Assembly (NCBI RefSeq): GCF_015706575.1 | Contig: NW_024037058.1 | Span: 4,271,754 to 4,335,753 of the forward strand | Length of the DNA stretch: 64,000 bases | Reading direction: 5' to 3' | Source of the DNA: Patiria miniata | Taxonomy: Eukaryota; Echinodermata; Asteroidea; Valvatida; Asterinidae | Shown: piece by piece, positions 41,587-53,830 of the stretch | Layout of the letters: every line of letters starts with the position of its first letter | Position numbering within the stretch: the stretch's first letter is position 1 | The notes under the pieces: generated by a model | Databases searched by the model: none | Told to the model about the DNA's origin: nothing | Seen by the model: the letters and a program-made list of their open reading frames with translations, nothing else | Position numbers and translations under genes: made by a program

Positions 41587-42240
41587 ATGACGGTGTCTAA
41601 ACGGTTCATCTTTGGCTTGATAAGCCTTCATCTGATGATGGGCTGCACTGGTGGTAACGAAATGTGTAAGGCCTCCATTCGTGGTCGTCGAGGGGCGTGT
41701 CCTCCTACTTGGATCCAGTGGGGTGGCAATTGCTACAAGGCCATCATGGAGCCTCTGACATGGTTTGAGGCAAAAGATGAGTGCACCAAGATGGGAGGTG
41801 TTTTGGTCGTGCCACAGTCTCAGGAGGAAAATGATTTCCTCGTAAGATTACTGCCAACTCGGTTTTGGATCAATTGCAATGATCTTGAGGAAAAAGGTTG
41901 GTTGAAATTTGAATTTCTGATTTGAATTCAAAATGAGATAGAAATACAGAATTTCAACAAATCCAAGACCATCATGGGTTGGTTCTGATGAAGAATTATT
42001 TCGTGTCAATGTGCTTACATTTGTATTTTTCATTGTATTGTTTCAAAAGGTATTTGGAAGTGTCACGGTGGGACTAACGATGTGTTCAGGAATTGGTCGC
42101 CATCACAACCAGACAACTACCGTGATTATGAGCATTGCGCTGAGGTTGTCTTTAAGTCTGCTGGGGGATGGAATGACTGGCGCTGCGAATGGCAAAACCG
42201 TGCTGTATGCATCCGACCTGCACCCAAGCTACACTTTTGA
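41587..42240 (+). CDS. Secreted C-type lectin, array copy 1 (QPD type)
   Basis: Exons 41587-41896 and 42050-42240, phase-1 intron of 153 bp, encode 166 residues: a signal peptide (FIFGLISLHLMMGCTGG) then one CTLD. The N-terminal cysteine pair CPPTW...NCYKA marks the long form. The extra pair INC/WKC and the canonical Cys (DEC, EHC, WRC, AVC) are present. SPSQPDNYRDYEHC carries the QPD tripeptide typical of galactose-binding CTLDs, and WND supplies the second calcium-site part. Probably a calcium-dependent secreted sugar-binding protein in immunity or agglutination. Intact. Confidence 0.92.
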
Positions 42241-43880
42241 AAATCCAAAGTCAACACGGACAGTTGCTTGCCATCATAAGGAGCCAGGCCGTCCATGCGG
42301 TTTGAAAAGACTATAGTTGTTTTCAAGGTTTCAATCCAGTAATAGACAATGACAGTGATATTAAGGAGCATACATCTTGCGGCTACCGTTAACGGAATTC
42401 GAACCCAGTGCCACAAGAACTAAACCTGTGAAATAATGAACAGAGTGACCATGTCGACTACAGCTAGGGTTTGAACTCGTAACAAGAACTCACACTTCTC
42501 CTGACCAAACTTTGCAACATTCCTATACAAGATGAGGCTCAAGACACAACGACATTAAAGAGTCAAACATTAAATAGTCATACATTAAAATACATGTATA
42601 TGAACAATCTTAAAACACTTGAAAGACTAATTGCTTGTTTACAATTCAATGTTAACAGAATTTACATGTATTTTAGAGTGTAAAATGTGTAATATTGAGG
42701 CAAATTGTACTCAATTACTGAATAGGTCTAATTAGTCGCTTGCTGATGAAGTTCGCAATTCTCCAACACTCGCTATAATTGATATTAAGCTATGTCTAAA
42801 AATAAAACGATAATTAAATGTAGTTCTCAAGATCAAATAATTGTGATATGTTCATGTGTAGAAACGTTTTCACGTTTTTAAATAACATGCCCAAAGTTGG
42901 TCAGGCAATAAATCTACTCAAACTGTTTATCATGAAATATAAAAAGAAAGAAAGTGGTCATCAACTTATATGTAGGTCCATCAAGTCGCCATGCAATTGA
43001 GTTAAATACAATATGTTATATAGCTGTGTACGTCAATTATTACATATATAAGATCTGTACAGATATCTGTCCAGGAATCTACAAAAATAATAGAGTGATA
43101 TAAACTCTTGTGCTACAAACTGATTTGCAATTTCACATTGAAATGAAAAGACTGTATTCTTCTCGAGAAATTTTTTTTTTTGCCTGTTTGGGTAAGGGAA
43201 GGCCTTGAGGGTAAGCAACGATAAGTCACGCTAGTTTGTCCAATTGGGAAATACGTTTATTTACATCCTGATTCCTTTTCTTGCACTCTGCTGCATCTGA
43301 GGAATATTTCCTCTAAAACTAACCCCTATTGAAAATCCCCGCGTAATACACATTGCAATGATGTTATTCTATCTCACGGTTTATGAAAATGCCTGTCTGG
43401 TTTTGGTTTGGGTGGGATATATTTTAAATTGAAATTTGGTGGACCTTCAATGTTGCAATTAATTGCACGAACCTTGCCTCTGATGACGAGGTTCAATGCA
43501 GCGTGGCCTACTTGCATACTGATGTCTCCCGCCAATCTCTGCTCACTGCCAAATCATCTTCAAGTTAATGAACAAACAGCGACTGTTGGATTCTATGCAT
43601 CTTGGCAACCACGTGTCAATTCTCATAATTGAGACATTTCACGGTCAGAAACGCGGCATCTTGAGACCAAATATTGATATCTCCTGTCATTGATTGACAC
43701 ACTAAGCAGAAGCGAGTGACCGTGATCCAAAAGAAAGAGGTCCGGCGTGTTTTGATATCTTCCCTTGTGAAATTAAAAGAAAATATCAGAGTTGGAGCTC
43801 TGATGCTCTTCAAGATGAGCCAATTTATTGTGCAGTCTCATCACTGCACCACTAGACACCAGTCGGGTGAGATGTGAGAG

Positions 43881-45185
43881 ATGATGGTGTCTAAACGGTT
43901 CATCTCTGGCTTAATAAGCCTTCATCTGATGATGGAATGCACTGGGGGTAACGAGATGTGCAAGGCCTCCATTAGAGGGGCGTGTCCTCCTACTTGGATC
44001 CAGTGGGGTGACAAATGCTACAAAGCCTTCACTGAGCACCTGACATGGTTTGATGCAAAAGATGAGTGCATCTAGATGGGAAGTGTCTTGGTTGTGCCAC
44101 AGTCTCAGGAGGAAACTGATTTCCTCTTGCACCTGGTACCAGAGACATCCAAGTTTTGGATCAATTGCAATGATCTAGAAGAAGAAGGTTGGTTGAAGTG
44201 TTCACTTCATATTCTATTTAAAAAAACCAACAACAACAAAACCTGTTTAAAGGAATTTACATCATTGGCTTTTGCTGTAATTTTCAGAAATGAACTATTT
44301 GAGGGGTTAGTGTAATAGATCAAATATTGTTACACTGACATGTTTGAAGTTTTGTGTTCGAAAATGCTGGAAAACCAAGAAAAACAAAAACGTTCAAGTA
44401 GTCTGGTTCCTTGACTCCACTAAAGATAAAATGGATCAATATATAGATGCCGGAAAATTGTAAGGTAAGGGAACCAGTCTAGCTGGCTTGCACCCGTTCA
44501 TAAACATGTAACCAATAGCAAACAAAATTTGGACTGAAAAAGTGTAAAGTTGGAGCAGTAGTTGAAAAATAGTTAGGTTTTCAAACGGTGGTCGGCTGGA
44601 AACGTATACAAAAATACCATTTTCTTGAAAATGACTTCACACCAGGTGCCATAATTTTACAGGATGCTTTAGACGGTCATTTACCAACATCCTAGTAAGG
44701 TATTTCCTAAAAACTTGGTAGTTTTATTTTTCGATGTTTGCAAATGTTGTATATTCCCTTTAATGTTGATGAAAGAATTGTCAAATCGCAAGATCACTCA
44801 TGTATCGTTTGATAAACAAAAACAAAAGAATGGCGTGTAGTTTATATGAATGTGACAAAATTGTCATGAATTGAAACTGGATGACCTATGACTGACTTGA
44901 AAGGACTTGCGCAGAAAAGCATTCAAACAAACACAAACATTGATTTCTTTGAACAATCGTTTAGCTGAAAACTGTTGTCTTTGATCGACAGGTACTTGGA
45001 AGTGTCAGGATGGTACTGACGAGGTGGAGTATAGGAATTGGTGGACTGACAGAGGCCAACCTAGTAACTCGAGGGAGCATGAGCACTGCGCTGAGGTACG
45101 TAAGAATGGGAAATGGAATGATTTGCCATGCGACTGGCAACTCAATGCGATATGCATCCGACCTGCACCACAGCTGCACTTGTAA
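43881..45185 (+). pseudogene. C-type lectin copy 2, pseudogene by an exon-1 stop codon
   Basis: Exon 1 43881-44187, exon 2 44992-45185. Signal peptide and CTLD are as in copy 1, but codon 65 is TAG where the other copies have AAG (GAGTGCATC then TAG). Otherwise the frame is open. Exon 2 is intact (GTWKCQDGTDEVEYRNW ... AICIRPAPQLHL) and has QPS in place of QPD, with WND kept. The intron is 804 bp because a family A MITE (44251-44759) sits in it. A truncated 64-residue product or readthrough cannot be excluded. Confidence 0.82.
44251..44759 (+). mobile_element. MITE family A, complete copy in lectin 2 intron
   Basis: TTAA at 44247-44250 and 44760-44763. Inverted ends AGGAATTTACATCATTGGC and GTTTGCAAATGTTGTATATTCCCT, 509 bp. 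This is the reference copy for the family; others are at 6245, 24566 and 58660. No coding content. Confidence 0.85.
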
Positions 45186-45770
45186 GAACCAGCAATGAAC
45201 ATGCTTGGACCAGTGATTGAAACCTGAACACCATGCAAATAGGGATTCGAGTCTGCATGCTCAAAGCACATAACTCATTCTGGCCAATCCATCTTGGCTT
45301 TGTGTAACAATGACCATCAGACTGTGACAAGAATTTAATTTTGATGTTGAAAGCGTATTCCGCTTAGTGCTTAAAAACGGTTAATTGATGTTTGTTTAGA
45401 AATCTGTTAAGGATATGTACATGAACATGAAATTTGTCATGAAATAATCAGTACAGATTATTTTATAGTAAAATATGAAAACCTTAAAGAAGAAAAAAGT
45501 GCTCGTCAACCAAATTTAATTTGTACATCATGTTACCCTGGAACCAAATCTATTGCAACTGTTATCATGGCACAAATTCCTCTTATTGCCAGAGTTATAG
45601 TGTTTATCGCTGTAATCATTCCTTTTTCTCAGATCGGGCATTTTGTATTGTAAATTCATGTTGTCTTCTTAGGCATTATTTCAAAGTAAATTTGAGTATT
45701 TTCCTGACGAAATTCTGTCCGAACACTAACTTGTTTTGTTTACACATGTGCTATTATATAATAGAGAGAC
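45186..45770. other. 3' flank of lectin copy 2
   Basis: Contains the array-type 3' flank with a tRNA-like B-box remnant (GGGATTCGAGTCTGCATG near 45240), then AT-rich DNA with no further signal. Confidence 0.45.
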
Positions 45771-45771
45771 T

Positions 45772-46405
45772 GTAAATCCAACATGGCTGCCATTTCAGGT
45801 TGGCCTGAGGCCAGAGTTTGTATTGGCCTTGGGCCTTAGTGGAATTCTTCCTGAAGGCAGAGGGGCTTAAACGATGCCTGGTCTCTGTCTTGCAAGCTGA
45901 TTGGATAGGTTTAGACGACACCTTGATCTCAATTATTTGAGATAAGCCTGAGAATTTACTGGACAGGTTTAGACGATACCTCGATCCACATTATTACTTT
46001 ACTGTCTGCGACCTCCCCTCATCAGAATTAAGAGTCAGTGGTTTCTTTAACTGGATTATACAATAATTCTAGGATGATCAAGTTCTCACTGGATTGGAAC
46101 ATAGCTTGGATTGTACATTGAGATCGGTTGGAGTGTAAATAAGGCGGGTAAATGGTTGACCTAATCTTATTAATTATTATAAGGCTATTGGAGCTGCGGT
46201 TCGGAATAAAATAGGAAGTTTGAGTATTTCGTTCTCGATTCCTGAATTCTCGAAATCATTATCTTAAGTCCCTCCCCTGTTAGTCGTTCCTCCCTTGGTG
46301 ACTGCGTGATATATTTTGACCCGAACCCACGTCGGCCCTCGCTGAACCGGAGAGGCGAAATTCCGGAGGTTTAGGCCTTAACTATTTACCCTGGTGGCAG
46401 CGCTA
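45772..46405 (+). mobile_element. Possible LTR-retrotransposon fossil (LTR plus primer-binding-like site)
   Basis: A ~610-bp segment beginning TGTAAATCC and running to TTTACC is followed by TGGTGGCAGCG, a primer-binding-site-like sequence of Gypsy-type elements. No recognisable coding region follows, so at most an LTR and leader remain. The element is broken. No second LTR was found and age cannot be estimated. Confidence 0.35.
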
Positions 46406-46759
46406 TCGAGGATTCTTGAAAAAGTTTCGGATATTTTTCCCCCTTTCCTCTTATCTCCCTCCCCCTTGCCCCGGTTCTTTTTTTCGCCACAGTATCATAC
46501 CTGTTTGTGTCAATAATTACATGCATGTAAGTATTGTCAGGTATGATGCCAATTGCAAGTTTAATTATGCAAGGAAGCCAGAAACTGAATAGAATTACAT
46601 GTATATAAACTCTCGCAAAACAGGACGAAACAAAATGAACGATCTCATGCATATGATGATAATGTGTAATTGTGTTTACTCAAGCGTCAAAAACTGTATC
46701 ATCAACAAACACACACGATAAAAGAAAAGGACAAAAAGAATTAAAAACGCTCTAATAAT

Positions 46760-47289
46760 CATTTTTGTGATTTCCGGATCCAAAGATAGCTCTTGCTATA
46801 CTTCGCAGTTAAAATATTTATGAAAACTGCAGTTTAACCGAGTTACAACTTTGAGATGTGGCACTGTCTAACGCTGTTTAATCACACGACGTACACCTCA
46901 GTGTTAAGTACTGAAATTGCATAAGTTGTCATCTCGCTTGGCAATATACGACAGTGAAAGATGTTTAGAATATTTTCTTTTTGCTAAAGTGATCTTGCAT
47001 CTGAAAAAGAAACTGCTTCTGTACAGATTGGCCTGGCTCGATCAAATTGCCAAATCGATGTCTGCCTTGAACTTGTAATGAAACTCTCCGAAAAAACACT
47101 GCTAGAGTTATAAATGCGCCATGCTAACCAGGGTCATAACTAAGGTCATGCCACAATAGGGACGCCAACGTGTTTCATTTACAGTCGCTCGAACCACAGA
47201 AAGCCTCGGTGTTCTGCTTTACAAGATGTTTACTTGGCGTGCAGCACAGTCACTTCACCAGACATTGGTCGGGTGAGATATGAGAGACG
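46760..47289 (+). repeat. Lectin-array distal 5' flank before copy 3
   Basis: Shares with copies 5, 6 and 7 the blocks TCCG.A.ATAGCTCTTGCTA, AAACTGCAG..TAACC, CATCTCGCTTGGCAATATAC and ATTGCCAAATCGATGTCTGCC. This shows the duplicated unit extends at least 500 bp upstream of the start codon. Confidence 0.6.
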
Positions 47290-47739
47290 ATGGTGTCTCA
47301 ACGGTGCATCTTTGTCTTGATAAGCCTTCACCTGATGATGGGTTGCACTGGTGTTAACGAGATGTGTAAGGCCTCCATTGGGCATGGATGGGCGTGTCCT
47401 CCTACTTGGTTCCAGCGGGGACGCAAATGCTGCAAGGTCACTACTAAGCACATGACAAGGTCGAAGAAAAATGATGAGTGCATCAAGAAGGGAAGTTTCT
47501 TGGTCGTACCACAGTCTTGGGAGGAAACTGATTTGCTCATGCGCCTAGTTGCAGAGACATCAACATTTCGGATTCATTGCACTGATCTTGATGCAGAAGG
47601 TTGGTTTAAACTTACATTTCAAAAAAATATTACAGAACATTGTCAGGTATGGAAGGATAGAAAATGGCATGATAACTCGTGTTATAGTCATCAACGCTCT
47701 GTGATATGCATGCAACATGCCCCACAACTTTACTTTTAA
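47290..47739 (+). CDS. C-type lectin copy 3, deletion-fused and divergent
   Basis: One uninterrupted 149-residue frame: signal peptide and exon-1 type sequence (WACPPTWFQRGRKCCK ... DLDAEGW), 15 residues of former intron (FKLTFQKNIT), then the last third of exon 2 (EHCQVWKDRKWHDNSC ... VICMQHAPQLYF). The intron's 3' part and the start of exon 2, with the WKC cysteine, QPD loop and sugar site, are gone. WINC has become RIHC. A cryptic acceptor ATTACAG before AACATTG would also splice in frame with a ~40-base intron. Probably no longer a sugar-binding lectin; may be a decaying gene. Confidence 0.6.
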   Translation: MVSQRCIFVLISLHLMMGCTGVNEMCKASIGHGWACPPTWFQRGRKCCKVTTKHMTRSKKNDECIKKGSFLVVPQSWEETDLLMRLVAETSTFRIHCTDLDAEGWFKLTFQKNITEHCQVWKDRKWHDNSCYSHQRSVICMQHAPQLYF

Positions 47740-48623
47740 GAAACCAAAATGCTGATTAAAAATGGACGCCTTCCAGTTTACCTAAAAGGGATCCGAACCA
47801 GCAACCACAAGAACAAATTACTCATTATGACCGATGTATCGTCCTGTTCTGCACACATTTTGAAAGGACTATGATTTAATACATTGAAGATGCTACTATA
47901 GAATTCAAACTCATCACAACAAGAACTCAAAATAATCTTGATCAGACTCAACCAACAATATCCAGTTCAACATCCAGAAACAACATGATGCACTCCTTTC
48001 TGAAAACAATGAAACAAAATGGTCACAATGTGTAAATGTTTCATTTAAGGGGGCACCTAATGTGTGATTTTCAGGAAATCCTAAAATATAAAAATCTTAA
48101 AAAGTCAAAAAAGCCATTGATTACTCTTACAAATTATTTAGAGTTTAACGGTGACAGAATAACATTATTATTATTATTATTATTTTTTTTTTTTTTAAAG
48201 AAGATGACATGTTTTCAGTTTGGCAAAATGTTCTCAATGGCTGTATAGGCCTCATTAGCTGCTTGATGATGAAGTTGACAATTCTCCAATTGACATTAAT
48301 CTATGTTTGAAGATGGTGATAGTAAATTCGTCGGATCTGATGAAACGATCTCGCCTCGGATTCATAAAGTGGCTCTTTGCAGCTCAGCCTACAATGTAAT
48401 TGCATCTAATTGCCAAAGTGATGTCTGCCTTGAATTGGTAGTTGCCGAATACACCTATTCATCTTGTAATGAAACTCAGCACGAACCACTGGCAAAACAA
48501 TCAATGCACCTTGGTAACCATGTGTCAATTTCAATAAACCTAGACTTTCATTGTCATACCACAATATAGGGACTTCCACTGCATTTTAATACAGTCGCTC
48601 GGTACACTCAAAAAAGTATAAGT
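47740..48623. other. Flanks between lectin copies 3 and 4
   Basis: 3' flank with a tRNA-like remnant (GGGATCCGAACCAGCAACC near 47785), a (TTA)n/T-rich run at 48163-48196, and the array-type 5' flank of copy 4 from about 48340 (ACCTTGGTAACCATGTGTCA, AATACAGTCGCTCGGTACAC). Confidence 0.55.
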
Positions 48624-48672
48624 GCAGTCTTATCATTTCACCACTAGACACCAGTAGGGTGAGATGCGAGAG

Positions 48673-49507
48673 ATGATGGTGCCTAAACGGTTCATCTTTG
48701 GCTTGATATGCCTTCATCTGATGATGAGCTGCACTGGTGGTAACGAGATGTGTAAGGCCTCCATTGGTGGTCGTAGAGGGGCGTGTCCTCCTACTTGGAT
48801 CCAGTGGGGTGGCAATTGCTACAAAGCCACCACGGAGCCTCTGACATGGTTTGATGCAAAAGATAAGTGCATCAAGATGGGAGGTGCCTTGGTCGTGCCA
48901 CAGTCTCAGGAGGAAACTGATTTCCTCGTCCATCTACAGCAATTTGACTTTTGGATCAATTGCAACGATCTAGAAGAAGAAGGTTGGTTAGAATGTACAA
49001 TTTGGATTTAAAAAAAAATAGCACAATCTGTTTCGTGTTGATGATACGAGTTGTAGTCCAGTCAATTAAGTCAAATCACAAGTCAAATTACAAGCAATGT
49101 CACACATGTATCGGGTGATGGACAGAGATAAAGGAATACCATGCGGTTTACATGCAACTGAATAAGTTGTCATAAATTGAGGCTTGATGACTTTTGATCG
49201 ACTTGTACAAACTTGTGAGAAATAAGGTGTAGAAACATTCAAACAAACGCACACCAATTCTTTTGTAACTTCCCATCCTTATATTCATGTAATGTATTGT
49301 CCTTGATCTACAGGTACTTGGAAGTGTCATGGTACTGATGAGGTGGCGTTTAAGAATTGGGAGACTCGTCCGCGGCAACAACCCGATAACTACCAAGGTA
49401 GCGAGCACTGCGCTGGAGTATTGTCAACTGGGGAATGGAATGATGTGTCATGTGGTAGCCCGCGCCTTGCGATATGCATCCGATCTACACCACAGCTGCA
49501 CTTTTAG
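48673..49507 (+). CDS. Secreted C-type lectin, array copy 4 (QPD type)
   Basis: Exons 48673-48982 and 49314-49507, phase-1 intron of 331 bp, 167 residues. The ATG at 48673 matches the start used by other copies; an in-frame ATG at 48664 exists only here because the usual TGA between them reads CGA. Signal peptide FIFGLICLHLMMSCTGG, CPPTWIQWGGNCYKA, FWINCNDLEEEG, then RQQPDNYQGSEHC and EWNDVSC. One site differs: CGS replaces the usual C.W after WND. It has a full cysteine set and looks functional, with galactose-type QPD. Confidence 0.9.
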
Positions 49508-50096
49508 GAACCCCCAACGAACACAGATTGGTCTAATGTGGATTCGAACCCATAGCCCCTGGAACGAAAACTCGACCTATAAGAAAGGTTGTGATGCACA
49601 AAAGACTATTAAAACAATGAAAAAGTATCTGTAAATCATTTCTTGGTCAGAAATACGTGTGAAACCATTTTGACCATGATGTAGATATTTACGAGATAGT
49701 GAGAGCTTTGCTCCTTGTTTGTTGTTGAAAGATATTTGCTGATTTTATTGGCTGAAAAGTTATCTTTGAAATAATTAAAATCAAAGTTAGCTTCAGAAAA
49801 CTATCACGCTAAAATAATAGATTTAGAAAGAAGCTGCAAATGATCTGAAATATCTAAGAGGTAGGAATTCTTCATTTTTTTTATAATTTGAAAAAAAAAC
49901 CTTTAAAATTGTGTATATACTGAAGCTGCCTTAATATTCTCTGTTAAAAATGATGTTAGGGTAACATTACAGTGCATATCGGAGACATTATACAATTGTT
50001 TCCTGTTGTGACAGGGTCCGTTGTGTTGTTCACCCGAGGGGGCAAATGGCACCCAAATGGCACCCAGGGACCCCGTCAAAGCAGGCAACAATTATT
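49508..50096. other. 3' flank of lectin copy 4
   Basis: Carries the tRNA-like remnant (GTGGATTCGAACCCATAGCC near 49540). The rest is AT-rich with no gene. Confidence 0.5.
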
Positions 50097-50693
50097 TTGT
50101 TATACCACGGTAATAAATTACAGCAGTCCAATTCTGTCACTGGTAACGTCTGAAACTGGGGGTCTCTTCTTGTGGCGGTGCAGAATTGGCGAACTATTCG
50201 CACAGAATTTTCCGTATTTTTATTCTTGCTGATGATGTCCTGTTCAAAATTCAAATTTCTGATCTCGTCTTTTGGAACAAGAGAGAAACAACTTCTTTGG
50301 AGGCGACCTGTTGTCACTCTGTGCCGACTTTATTATGATGAAATTACGGCGAAATTGACATAGTTAAAAAAGGCAGACGAACAGTGACGAACGATGTCAA
50401 CAACAATGGCGGTCGTAGTAGCAGAAATATTGCTTCACGCTGTCCCGCATGGCACATCACACAAGAACATCAATTTACGTAGTACCAGCGTAGATACAAC
50501 ATCGTACCCGATGAGGTCACAATAAAACGCGGTGAAAACGACACTCTCAACAGCGGGAAAGATCAAGGTAATGTACCCCGTGGGGCACATCACTCATGTA
50601 CCACTGCTTACATCGCACATGCGTTTTTGTGGCATGTCACGTGATCCACTCTCGACCAATAAACATTCACAATCTATTACTGTGGTATAACAA
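50097..50693. mobile_element. ~600-bp MITE with TTGTTATACCACGG ends
   Basis: Inverted ends TTGTTATACCACGGTAATA and TATTACTGTGGTATAACAA. The interior has no coding frame of note. Target duplication not resolved. It lies between lectin copies 4 and 5. Confidence 0.72.
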
Positions 50694-51700
50694 ACGTGTT
50701 TGTGCATAACATGTGTAGTGTATGCTTTTAGAGGTTTTAAAAGTATTTTCTACTATTTGAATCATATAAACACATGGCTTATTAACTTATAAATTTTTAT
50801 GTGGTAAGATAAAGGCCTTGTCATGTAACGTCATCTGCTATTACCGGGGAAGGTACCTACCAATTTAATTACAGAAACCTTGCTCACATAGAAGATAGGA
50901 CCGGGATCCATGTCAAATTGGCAAATCAAACATCCTGTGAAATTATTCTGCCTGCAATGGTGTCTTTGGTAGAAATCAATCATTGAAGGTTGTTTCAAAA
51001 CAGGGTGCCCACCAGCAGTATGAGACCGATTTAATTTTACACATGTTGTCTGCTTTAAAAAAAGTATATTGGCTACTGAGCTGAAACTTAAACATGGTCG
51101 TTGTTATGCATAAATTTTAAGTTTCGAGTACATAAGTGCGCAAAAAACAAATGAACCTGTTCACCTTTAATTTTGTATCTGACCGTTACTGTACAACTCT
51201 ATAAGAATGATTGTCACGCGACTTCAGCGTGAATTTCTCGAAATAAATGTCAGCATTTAGGTCCGTCACGTAATAAGTATCATTACTGTATACGTCAATA
51301 ATTACATATGTACATGTATAAGATCTGATTACGTCCAGGAAGCTTAAAATATTAGAATCATATAAAATGTTGCGTTAACAAATGTACAATTCAGTGTTTA
51401 AATACAATGTCTTTATTCTTAACGGCAATAAAAAATCGAGGGCATGTGAATGATCTTTGACATGTTTTTAAAATAAAGCTGGTCATATCAACGTATATTA
51501 AATGAAACCATGGATGTATTTTCCTGTTGACATATCAAGTCAGTTGTTCTTTCAACTATAACTTTCCCACTTCTGCAGTTTTAGTTTTTCCTCATCCGAA
51601 CCTATCTCTTGCTATTGAGGAGTTTAACAAAATAAAAGTGTGTAGCGAAACCGCAGCTCAACCAAACTAATTTTTAGGCTTTTGAAGGGTTGCAAATTCC
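50694..51700. other. Intergenic between lectin copies 4 and 5
   Basis: AT-rich; no gene seen. From about 51290 short matches to the flanks of other copies appear (ACGTCAATAATTACATATG, AAGATCTGA), so the duplicated unit may reach this far. Confidence 0.35.
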
Positions 51701-52176
51701 CCACCGTGAATATCCTATGCACATGACATTATTACATTTCAGGAATACCGAAACTGCATTTAGTTCCCATCTCGCATGGTAATATACCGTTGTATTTCAT
51801 CCAATTCATCTTTGTATTTCATCCAATTCATCTTATTTTGCTTCAATGATCTCGCAGCTGATAAAGTGGTTATATACAGCGGCGGTTAGCAGCAGCGAAC
51901 AGCCAATCGATGTCTGCACTGTATAAGATGAATAAGTCAATTAATCATGTAATGAAACTCAATCAGATCTGTCGGAGCTATAACAAATTCTGGTACTCAG
52001 GTGTTAATTCTAATCAACTGATGGTTATAAAACAACGACACCCAATGGGCGTTATCACAGTCGCTCGCGCGATACACTCACAGATTAGTATCTGCGTTTT
52101 GCCTTACAAGATGATTACTTGGGAGGTGCAGTCTGATCATTTCAACACTAGACACCAGTCGGGTGAGATGTGAGAG

Positions 52177-52816
52177 ATGATGGTGTCTCAACGGTTCATA
52201 TTTGGCTTGATAAGCCTTCATCTGATGATGGGTTGCACTGGTGGTAACGAGATGTGTAAGGCCTCCATTGGGCATGGATGGGCGTGTCCTCCTACGTGGT
52301 ACCAGTGGGGACGCAAATGCTACAAAGCCATGATCACTGAGCGCATGACATGGTCCGAGGCAAAAGAGGAGTGCATCAAGAAGGGAAGCGTCTTGGTCGT
52401 GCCACATTCTCATGAAGAAACGGATTTCCTAATGCGCCTAGTGCCAGAGAATTCCAAGATTTGGATTAATTGCAATGATCTTGAGGAAGAAGGTTGGTTG
52501 AATTTCAAATTGTACAAAATTTCAAAGCATTAACAATAAATATTTTAAGTTGGTCGTTTTGAAGAATCTTTGTTTGATAATTCCCATTCGCAATGCCGTG
52601 TCTATTTAACCTTGTATCGTTTTGACAGGTACTTGGAAGTGTCAGGACGGTACTGATGAGGAAGAGTACAGGAATTGGTCGCAAGGAGAGCCTGATAACT
52701 TGCGAGGTAAAGAGCACTGTGCCATGATATTGCCACATAAGAAATGGAATGATGCACCGTGTACGTGGAAACGCCCTGCGATATGCATCCAACCTACACC
52801 ACAACTGCACTTTTAA
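52177..52816 (+). CDS. Secreted C-type lectin, array copy 5 (EPD type)
   Basis: Exons 52177-52492 and 52629-52816, phase-1 intron of 136 bp, 167 residues. Signal peptide as in other copies; IGHGWACPPTWYQWGRKCYK shared with copy 3; two extra residues (MITERMTW) in the first helix. The sugar-site tripeptide is EPD (WSQGEPDNLRGKEHC), a hybrid of the mannose-type EPN and galactose-type QPD, with WND kept. All cysteines are present. Intact, probably with a different sugar preference from copies 1, 4 and 7. Confidence 0.9.
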
Positions 52817-53142
52817 AAATCAAGTGTAAATTGTAAACACGGGATTGATGATTATCATCATAAGGTGATAGGCATTCCAGAATCACAGAACCAATAACTG
52901 TACAGTGATTATTTAGTAAACATGAATATGTACATCATGGGTTTACCAAGATCGAACCCGCTGACACAAACACTTAAACTCATTCAGGAAACTCTGTTCT
53001 GCCCTGTTCAAATGACTCTGAACAAAGTTATGCACAGATTGATTATATGCCAACAACAGGATTCGAACCCGTAACCAAAACATCCTACGTACATTCGGAC
53101 AACACTACCAAACATTCCAAGGACAAGATGAGGACCAAGACA
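52817..53142. repeat. tRNA-like relics in 3' flank of lectin copy 5
   Basis: Two minus-strand B-box-like motifs, near 52950 (AGATCGAACCCGCTGACAC) and 53060 (GGATTCGAACCCGTAACC). The second matches the flank of copy 6 at 56090. They are remnants of a tRNA-derived element carried along with each lectin duplication. Confidence 0.55.
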
Positions 53143-53592
53143 CATCCAAAGTGGTAAAAATTAAAAGGAATGTGTCATATTTAGGAATGCACCTTACGTG
53201 TAGATTTTAACGGATCTTCAAAATCCAAATTAGGAAACTTGAAAATGTCTTCAATAGGAACGTTGTGTACTCTGTTTAAAGTTATTTAAAGTTATTCATC
53301 CAAAGTGGTAAAAATTAAAAGGAATGTGTCATATTTAGGAATGCACCTTACGTGTAGATTTTAACGGATCTTCAAAATCCAAATAAGGAAACTTGAAAAT
53401 GTCTTCAATAGGAACGTTGTGTACTCTGTTTAAAGTTATTCAAAGTTATTCATCCAAAGTGGTAAAAATTAAAAGGAATGTGTCATATTTAGGAATGCAC
53501 CTGACGTGTAGATTAACGGATCTTCAAAATCCAAATTAGGAAATTGAAAATGTCATTAGAATATTATTCACTCTGTTTAAAGTTATTTCGAG
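53143..53592. repeat. Three-copy tandem repeat, ~154 bp unit
   Basis: Units start at 53143, 53298 and 53451 with CATCCAAAGTGGTAAAAATT. The first two are almost identical and the third slightly diverged. The unit resembles single-copy 3' flank of copy 6 (TTTAGGAATGCA.CT, TACTCTGTTTAAA), so local triplication happened after the array formed. Confidence 0.85.
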
Positions 53593-53830
53593 TTCAATGT
53601 TAACAGAATTATGTATATTTGATGGAAATAAATTGTTTTTATTTTGGCAAATTTTCTCAATTAACTCAGCACTGACTACAATTGATCGGCTATGTTAATA
53701 GTATGCAGTTTTAAGTCAATAATTGTGGATATGTGTCTGGCCATGTGTAGAACTGCGTTAACTTTTGTTTATTTGAAAGGCCTGAAATTTGTCAAAGAAT
53801 AAATCTGCACAGAATGTCATCTTTACATAC

